This document shows positions 37,655 to 43,385 of a stretch of 43,385 nucleotides of DNA, in pieces; positions within the stretch are counted from its first letter, which is position 1; each line of letters begins with the position of its first letter. The DNA is from Rhodothermales bacterium. GTDB taxonomy: Bacteria; Bacteroidota; Rhodothermia; Rhodothermales; BA12. The notes beneath the pieces were generated by a model, which did no database searches, had not been told where the DNA came from, and saw only the letters and a list, made by a program, of their open reading frames with translations. The stretch is taken from the NCBI GenBank assembly GCA_014879465.1, contig JACSSA010000106.1:1-43385 (forward strand), in the 5' to 3' direction. Made by a program: the position numbers and the translations under genes.

Positions 37655-37808
37655 AAACGAAAAAACAAGGGCATTCGCAGCGCCAAAGGTCGGGTGCTGC
37701 CGGTTCGTTCCGGAAAGCCCTTTCATCGTCTTCATCCGATCTGCGTTTGCCGCGAAGAAGGAACAGCGGAGGCGGGAGGGTTCTATCTGCCCCATACCCC
37801 GCCGACCG

Positions 37809-39041
37809 ATGAACCTGCTGCATTCCTTCCGCGCGCTTCGCCCCCGTACCGCCGCTCTGGCCGAGCAGGTGGCGTGCGTTCCCTACGACGTCGTCTCCGC
37901 CGCCGAAGCGCGCACGATGCTCGCCGATAACCCGGCATCGTTCCTGCGGGTCGTCCGCCCCGACGCCACGCTGCCGCCCGGCACCGACGAGCACGCCGAC
38001 GCCGTGTACGAGGCCGGGGCCGCCAACCTGGCCGCGATGGTGACGACGGGCGAACTCGTCCCTGACGATCAACCCGGCCTCTACGCCTACCGCCTCGCGT
38101 GGCGTGGGCGAGCGATGACGGGGATTTTCGGATGCGTTTCGGTGGAAGACTACGACGCGGGGCGCATCGTTCGTCACGAACTGACCCGCCCGGACAAGGA
38201 GGACGACCGGACGCGCCATCTGCTTGCCCAAATGGCCCATGCCGAGCCGGTGATGCTCGCCTTTCGCGACGAGGCCCGCGTGGCCGAGGCGCTCGATGCG
38301 GTGCAGCAGACGCCGCCGCTCTACGCCTTCAAGGCCGCGGCGGCGGGCGTGCCCGGCGAAACCGTCGAGCACACGCTCTGGCGCTTCGACGAGGCCGCCG
38401 GCGCGGCGCTCCTCGACGCCTTTGCGGCCGTCCCGCAGGTGTACGTCGCCGACGGGCACCACCGATGCAAGGCTGCCAGCCGCGCGTTCCACGCTCTCGA
38501 CGGGCAGAACGCTGAGGCCGCACGTTTCCCCGCCGTCCTGTTCCCGGTGGGGTCGATGCGCATCCTCCCGTACCACCGCATCGTGACGGATGTGCCGGAG
38601 GCGTTTGAGGCCGACGTGCGCACACGGTTGGTCGCGACCGACGACGCTTCACCGCAGCCCGTGCGCACCGGCGATGTCTCGGTGTACCTCGGCGACGGAA
38701 GGTGGCTGGGGATCGCGCTGCCCGATACGGACGCTTCCGACGTGGCGGCCCGCCTCGACGTGGCCCGGCTGGCCGAGTTCGTGCTCGCGCCGATCCTCGG
38801 CATCGAAGACGCCCGGACGGATCGTCGGCTGGAGTTTGTGGGCGGGATTCGTGGGACGGACGAACTGGAGCGCCGCGTGGATGCGCTCCGCGCAGAGGGC
38901 CACGCGGCGGTCGCGTTTGCGATGCATCCGACCGCGATGGCCGATCTCCTCGCCGTCTCCGACGCGGGCGAGCTGATGCCGCCGAAGTCTACATGGTTCG
39001 AGCCGAAGCTCCGCAGCGGTCTGCTCGTGCACCCGTTCTGA
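37809..39041 (+). CDS. DUF1015 family protein
   Basis: FRALRPRTAALAEQVACVPYDVVSAAEAR; YVADGHHRCKAASRA. Confidence 0.88.
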   Translation: MNLLHSFRALRPRTAALAEQVACVPYDVVSAAEARTMLADNPASFLRVVRPDATLPPGTDEHADAVYEAGAANLAAMVTTGELVPDDQPGLYAYRLAWRGRAMTGIFGCVSVEDYDAGRIVRHELTRPDKEDDRTRHLLAQMAHAEPVMLAFRDEARVAEALDAVQQTPPLYAFKAAAAGVPGETVEHTLWRFDEAAGAALLDAFAAVPQVYVADGHHRCKAASRAFHALDGQNAEAARFPAVLFPVGSMRILPYHRIVTDVPEAFEADVRTRLVATDDASPQPVRTGDVSVYLGDGRWLGIALPDTDASDVAARLDVARLAEFVLAPILGIEDARTDRRLEFVGGIRGTDELERRVDALRAEGHAAVAFAMHPTAMADLLAVSDAGELMPPKSTWFEPKLRSGLLVHPF

Positions 39042-39133
39042 ACACGCACCCGTATGGCCGGGTGTTTCGCTCGTTGCTGCTTGTTTTGAAACGGCGGCGG
39101 TGCGACCTTAGGGGACGCTTTTCCCTTACGCCC

Positions 39134-40171
39134 ATGCGCCGCCTGCTTGTTGCCTCCGCCGTATTCTTGGCCGCCTGCCAGTCCGCCCCGCTGCGCCCCG
39201 ATGCCCCGACGCCCGGCAGCCGCCTCGAAAAGTGCGGACGGGTGCTCGGCCTTGGCGAAGGCGATGCGTGGGACGCTGGGATGGTCGAATCGCCGACCGT
39301 GTGGTACGATGCGGCGGCGCGCCGGTACGGAATGCTGTACGTTGGGTACGGGCGCAAGCCCGGCACCACCGGCTACGGCTATGCCAAGGTGACCGCCCCG
39401 CACCTCGGCCTTGCGTGGAGCGCCGACGGGCGGACATGGACGAAAGACCCGCGCAATCCGGTGTTTCGCGGCGACGTTACCGGGGCTACCGGGCCGTTTC
39501 TGATGCGTGAGGGTGGCCTTTACCACCTCTTCTACATCTCCACGACCGAAGCCGGCTACGAGAAGGGTACCAAAACCATCGGCCACGCCACGTCGACGAA
39601 TCTGGTCGACTGGACGCCCGATCCGCTCAACCCGATGGTCGCGCCCTCGGGCGACGGCTGGCGCAACGAAGCGGCGTGGCGGCCGATGATCGTCCGCGAC
39701 GGCGAGCGCTATGTGATGTTCTTCAACGCATCGGGGGTGATTGGCGGCCACCACGAGGAGTTTATCGGCCTCGCCACCTCGACGGATTTGCGGCATTGGA
39801 CGGTGGACGATGCGCGCTCGCCGCTCCTGGGCGGCACCCCGACACCGGGCACATGGGACGCGATGGGACGGGCGGGCGATCCGTCGGTGTACCGCGTGGG
39901 CGACCGTTGGTACATGGCCTACTACTCGTGGGACCGGACGCACGCGCAGGACGGCCTCGCATGGACGACGGCGGAGGCCTTCCCGTACGGATGGCGGCCG
40001 TACGCCGGCAACCCGATCCTGCGCGTCGGGCCGCCGGGAACGATTGACGCCGAGCATGCGCACAAGCCGACGGTCTTTCGGCACGACGGCAAGCATTTTC
40101 ACTTCTACACCGCCGTGGACACCGCGCAGGTGCGCACCATTGCTCTTGCGATGGACGGCGGGTGCCGGTGA
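39134..40171 (+). CDS. Glycosidase-like beta-propeller lipoprotein (GH43/GH130-like fold)
   Basis: Lipobox MRRLLVASAVFLAACQS; WDAGMVESPTVWYDAAARRYGMLYVGY; GLAWSADGRTWTKDPRNPVF; repeated blade motifs. Confidence 0.75.
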   Translation: MRRLLVASAVFLAACQSAPLRPDAPTPGSRLEKCGRVLGLGEGDAWDAGMVESPTVWYDAAARRYGMLYVGYGRKPGTTGYGYAKVTAPHLGLAWSADGRTWTKDPRNPVFRGDVTGATGPFLMREGGLYHLFYISTTEAGYEKGTKTIGHATSTNLVDWTPDPLNPMVAPSGDGWRNEAAWRPMIVRDGERYVMFFNASGVIGGHHEEFIGLATSTDLRHWTVDDARSPLLGGTPTPGTWDAMGRAGDPSVYRVGDRWYMAYYSWDRTHAQDGLAWTTAEAFPYGWRPYAGNPILRVGPPGTIDAEHAHKPTVFRHDGKHFHFYTAVDTAQVRTIALAMDGGCR

Positions 40172-40183
40172 AGTACCGAGCGG

Positions 40184-41368
40184 ATGGAGAACGGGGCATT
40201 TGCCGTAGGCCCCAGCCGACATCTCCGTATTTTTCCTTTGCCCGGTTCCTCCTACGCCCTTTACCCTTTGCGCGCCTACAACTTCTCCGCCGGTCCGGCC
40301 TCGCTTCCCGAAGAGGTTCTGCTCGAACTCCGCGACGAACTCCCGACGTATCCCGGCCTTGGGGCGGCGCTCTTCGAGGTGTCGCACCGCTCCAAACCGT
40401 ACGCTGCCGTTCACGATTCCGCCGTAGACGCACTCCGGCGGCTGCTCGGTCTTGAGGAAGACTGGCATGTGCTCTTTCTCACCGGCGGCGCGTCGATGCA
40501 GTTCTACCAGGTGCCGCTCAATCTGCTCGGCTCCGGCCAAACCGCCGCGTACGTCAACACGGGCGTTTGGGCAACGAAGGCCATAGCTGAGGCGCAAAAG
40601 GTCGCATCGGTACGCGGCGCGGAACTGCGTGTGGCCGCGTCGAGCGAGTCCACCGGCTTCGACCGCATCCCAGACCCGGCGTTGTGGGACATGCCCCGCG
40701 GCGCGGCCTATCTGCATTTCACGTCCAACAACACGATCTACGGCACGGAGCTGCTGGACGACGTGCATGCGGGATCCATCCCGGTTGTCTGCGACGCCTC
40801 GTCGGATTTTCTGTCCCGACCGCTCGACACGACGTGCTACAGCATGCTTTATGCGGGGGCGCAGAAGAACCTCGGCCCGGCGGGCGTCGCGCTCGTGCTG
40901 CTTCGCGACGATCTGCTGCGCAACCGCCCGGCGTCGCTGCAAACGGGCCTCCCGGCAATGCTCGACTACGCCAGCCACACCGGAGCGCTCTACAACACCC
41001 CGCCCGCGCTCTCGGTATACCTCACGGAGAAGGTGCTGCGGTGGATCGAACGGCAGGGAGGGCTGGCGGAGATGGATCGCCGAGCGGCTGCCCGCGCCGG
41101 GTTGCTGTACGAACGGATTGATCGGACGGATTTCTACCGAGGCACCGCTGCACCTGCATGGCGCAGCCGGATGAACGTCACGTTCCGTCTGCCGTCGGAG
41201 GAGTTGGAAGCCGCGTTTCTGAAGGAATCCGAGCGTCGAGGGATGATCGGGCTGAAGGGCTACCGGACGGTCGGCGGCATCCGCGCCAGCCTCTACAACG
41301 CCATGCCTCAAGAGGGTGTGGAGGCGCTGGTGGCGTTGATGGACGATTTCGAAGCCCGGATGGGGTGA
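40184..41368 (+). CDS. serC: Phosphoserine aminotransferase (start possibly TTG at 40268)
   Basis: RAYNFSAGPASLPEEVL; HVLFLTGGASMQFYQVPLNLL; YAGAQKNLGPAGVALVLLRDDLL. Confidence 0.92.
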   Translation: MENGAFAVGPSRHLRIFPLPGSSYALYPLRAYNFSAGPASLPEEVLLELRDELPTYPGLGAALFEVSHRSKPYAAVHDSAVDALRRLLGLEEDWHVLFLTGGASMQFYQVPLNLLGSGQTAAYVNTGVWATKAIAEAQKVASVRGAELRVAASSESTGFDRIPDPALWDMPRGAAYLHFTSNNTIYGTELLDDVHAGSIPVVCDASSDFLSRPLDTTCYSMLYAGAQKNLGPAGVALVLLRDDLLRNRPASLQTGLPAMLDYASHTGALYNTPPALSVYLTEKVLRWIERQGGLAEMDRRAAARAGLLYERIDRTDFYRGTAAPAWRSRMNVTFRLPSEELEAAFLKESERRGMIGLKGYRTVGGIRASLYNAMPQEGVEALVALMDDFEARMG

Positions 41369-41444
41369 CGAGGCGGGTTCTGCCGGGAACAGCGTCAATG
41401 CCCCCGGCACGTCTCGGCGGCGATCTTCGCCAGGCCGTCACCCA

Positions 41445-42980
41445 TCACCCCACCCAGCGTTGGCGGTCGAGGCTGCGGTACTGGATGGCCTCGGCCAGAT
41501 GTTCGGGGCGGATCGCATCGGACGCGGCCAAGTCGGCGATGGTGCGGGCGAGTTTACGCAGCCGGTCGAACGCCCGCGCCGACAGTCCGAGCCGCTGCAC
41601 GGCGGCCACCAAGAGCGCTTGCGAGGCGTCGTCGAGGGCGCAGAAGCGGTGGACGGCTTTGGCATCCATCGCGGCGTTGGTGCGGAAGCCCAGCCCGGCA
41701 AACCGCTCCGCCTGCCGCTCGCGGGCGGCCACGACGCGCTTGCGTATGGCTGCGCTTGGTTCCGCCACACCGCGACGGGCGAGGTCGGACACCGGCACGG
41801 CGGGCACGTCCACCTGCACGTCGATCCGGTCGAGGAGCGGGCCGGACAGCCGGGCGAGGTAGCGCGACACCAGCGCCGGGCTGCATGTGCACGCCCGCGA
41901 GGCGTCGCCCGCATGGCCGCACGGGCACGGATTCATCGCAGCGACAAGCATAAACCGCGCCGGGTACTCGACGGCGTAGCGGGCGCGGGCGAGCGTGATC
42001 GCACCCTCTTCGAGCGGCTGGCGGAGCACGTCGAGCACCTGCCGCCGGAATTCGGGCAGCTCGTCGAGGAAAAGTACGCCGTGGTGCGCGAGGCTGATCT
42101 CGCCGGGCAGCGGCGGCGCGCCCCCGCCGCACAACCCCGCGTCGGAGATGGTGTGGTGCGGCGCGCGAAACGGCCGCACCGCCACAAGGCCCGCGTGCCC
42201 GAGGCGTCCGCCCACCGAGTGTACGGCCGTTGTCTCCAGCGCCTCGTCGAGCGCCAGCGGCGGGAGAATGGACGGCAACCGGCGGGCGAGCATCGTCTTG
42301 CCTGACCCCGGTGGCCCGGCCAACAGGACGTTGTGCCCGCCCGCCGCCGCCACTTCGAGCGCTCGCTTGGCCAACTCTTGCCCCTTCACGTCGGCGAAGT
42401 CGAGGCCGGGCGTTGCAGCCACGTCGAAACGCTGCCGGGCGTCGCGCCGCACGGGATCGAGCCGCAGCGAGCCGCTCAGCACCCCGACGGCCTCCGCAAG
42501 CGTCGCCACGCCGAACACGTCGAGTCCGTCCACCAGCGCCGCCTCGTCGGCATTGGCGTGGGGCACGAGGATGCGCCGCCGCCCGTCGCGTCGCGCCTGA
42601 AGCGCGGCCGGAAGCACACCCCGCACGGGCCGCACCGCGCCGTCGAGGGCGAGTTCGCCCAGCACCGCCGCCTCGTCGAGCCGCTCGGGTGGCAGCGTGC
42701 CCAGCTGTGCCGCCGCCAGCCCGACGGCAATCGGAAGGTCGAAGGCCGTGCCCTCCTTGCGCACGTCGGCGGGGGCGAGGTTGACGGTGGCCACGCCGCG
42801 AGGCACCGGCAGGCCCGTGTTCTTGAGCGCCGCCCAGACGCGGTCGCGGCTCTCGCGCACGGCTCCGTCGGGAAGGCCGACGACCGTGTAGCGCGGCAGG
42901 CCGGGTTCGAGGTGTGTTTCGATTTCGATGGGAAGAGCCTCCACGCCGAGGGCGGCGCTGGACCAGACGCGGGAGAGCAT
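41445..42980 (-). CDS. comM: YifB/ComM family Mg-chelatase-like AAA+ protein
   Basis: VWSSAALGVEALPIEIETHLEPGLPRYTVVGLPDGAVRESRDRV; GPPGSGKTMLARRLPSILPP; NPCPCGHAGD. Confidence 0.94.
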   Translation of the reverse strand: MLSRVWSSAALGVEALPIEIETHLEPGLPRYTVVGLPDGAVRESRDRVWAALKNTGLPVPRGVATVNLAPADVRKEGTAFDLPIAVGLAAAQLGTLPPERLDEAAVLGELALDGAVRPVRGVLPAALQARRDGRRRILVPHANADEAALVDGLDVFGVATLAEAVGVLSGSLRLDPVRRDARQRFDVAATPGLDFADVKGQELAKRALEVAAAGGHNVLLAGPPGSGKTMLARRLPSILPPLALDEALETTAVHSVGGRLGHAGLVAVRPFRAPHHTISDAGLCGGGAPPLPGEISLAHHGVLFLDELPEFRRQVLDVLRQPLEEGAITLARARYAVEYPARFMLVAAMNPCPCGHAGDASRACTCSPALVSRYLARLSGPLLDRIDVQVDVPAVPVSDLARRGVAEPSAAIRKRVVAARERQAERFAGLGFRTNAAMDAKAVHRFCALDDASQALLVAAVQRLGLSARAFDRLRKLARTIADLAASDAIRPEHLAEAIQYRSLDRQRWVG

Positions 42981-43241
42981 CGGAGTGGGGAATACGACAG
43001 GCGGGCGCGTTCGCAGACGCGGGACGTTGGGATAGAGTCCGCCGCCGCCGCCGCATACCCTTGCGCGGGGGTCTTTTTTCGATACCCGGCGCGTGCCGCT
43101 GTGCCCAGCGCCTGTTGGGTTGACGACGCCGTTCATCCGGTTGTCGGCTCCGTGCATGCTCGTACGGCGATGCGCCGAAGCGCATCGTCTGCCCTGATGC
43201 CGCTGCCCCGGTAGCAGGCAGGGAGGAGAAGCGGCCTGCGC

Positions 43242-43385
43242 CTACCGTTCGGGCGCGTGCATGGTATAGCCCAGCGCGAGGACGGCGCGTAGGGTGCCCT
43301 CGGCGGTGCGGCGGTCGTAGGCCTTCTCGCCCTCGCTCAACTCGGCGTAGGGCACGAGGCCGGGGTGGGTCTTGCGCACGTCGTC
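43242..43385 (-). CDS. RyR-domain-containing protein, C-terminal fragment (partial, runs off window end)
   Basis: Manual translation DDVRKTHPGLVPYAELSEGEKAYDRRTAEGTLRAVLALGYTMHAPER*. Confidence 0.75.
   Translation of the reverse strand, partial: DDVRKTHPGLVPYAELSEGEKAYDRRTAEGTLRAVLALGYTMHAPER

Noticed and set aside
38321-41410. 1029-aa minus-strand ORF opposite DUF1015, beta-propeller and serC
   Set aside because: Shadow ORF spanning three real genes; Arg/His/Pro-rich composition typical of antisense frames
1-43385. CRISPR arrays, transposases, integrases or prophage
   Set aside because: No regularly spaced repeats or mobile-element proteins seen in the ORF track or raw sequence

Overview
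High-GC bacterial chromosome segment. T9SS C-terminal domains, the ArgF' type carbamoyltransferase and gene content suggest a Rhodothermota/Bacteroidota-like host (inference). Main content: an arginine-biosynthesis locus on the minus strand (argG, DUF1611, argC, GNAT, argD, argF', argB, argE, two T9SS-cargo genes, argH); ssb; class II DAHP synthase; DUF4920 lipoprotein; nuoABCDEF followed by three overlapping two-TM microproteins absent from the ORF track; parAB; a cyclophilin; cardiolipin synthase; tRNA(CAT); a class V aminotransferase; mltG; DUF1015; a beta-propeller lipoprotein; serC; comM/yifB; and the C-terminus of a RyR-domain protein. The best candidate for an undescribed system is at 28.8-34.5 kb: a Ras/Rab-like small GTPase, a soluble-looking histidine kinase and an NtrC-like regulator lacking GAFTGA, divergent from a coiled-coil protein and a membrane-spanning OmpA-domain protein. 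The GNAT/DUF1611 pair in the arg locus, which may supply the missing first step of arginine synthesis, is the second most interesting. No CRISPR array, transposase or prophage was seen. All family names come from motif recognition by eye; no database search was run.
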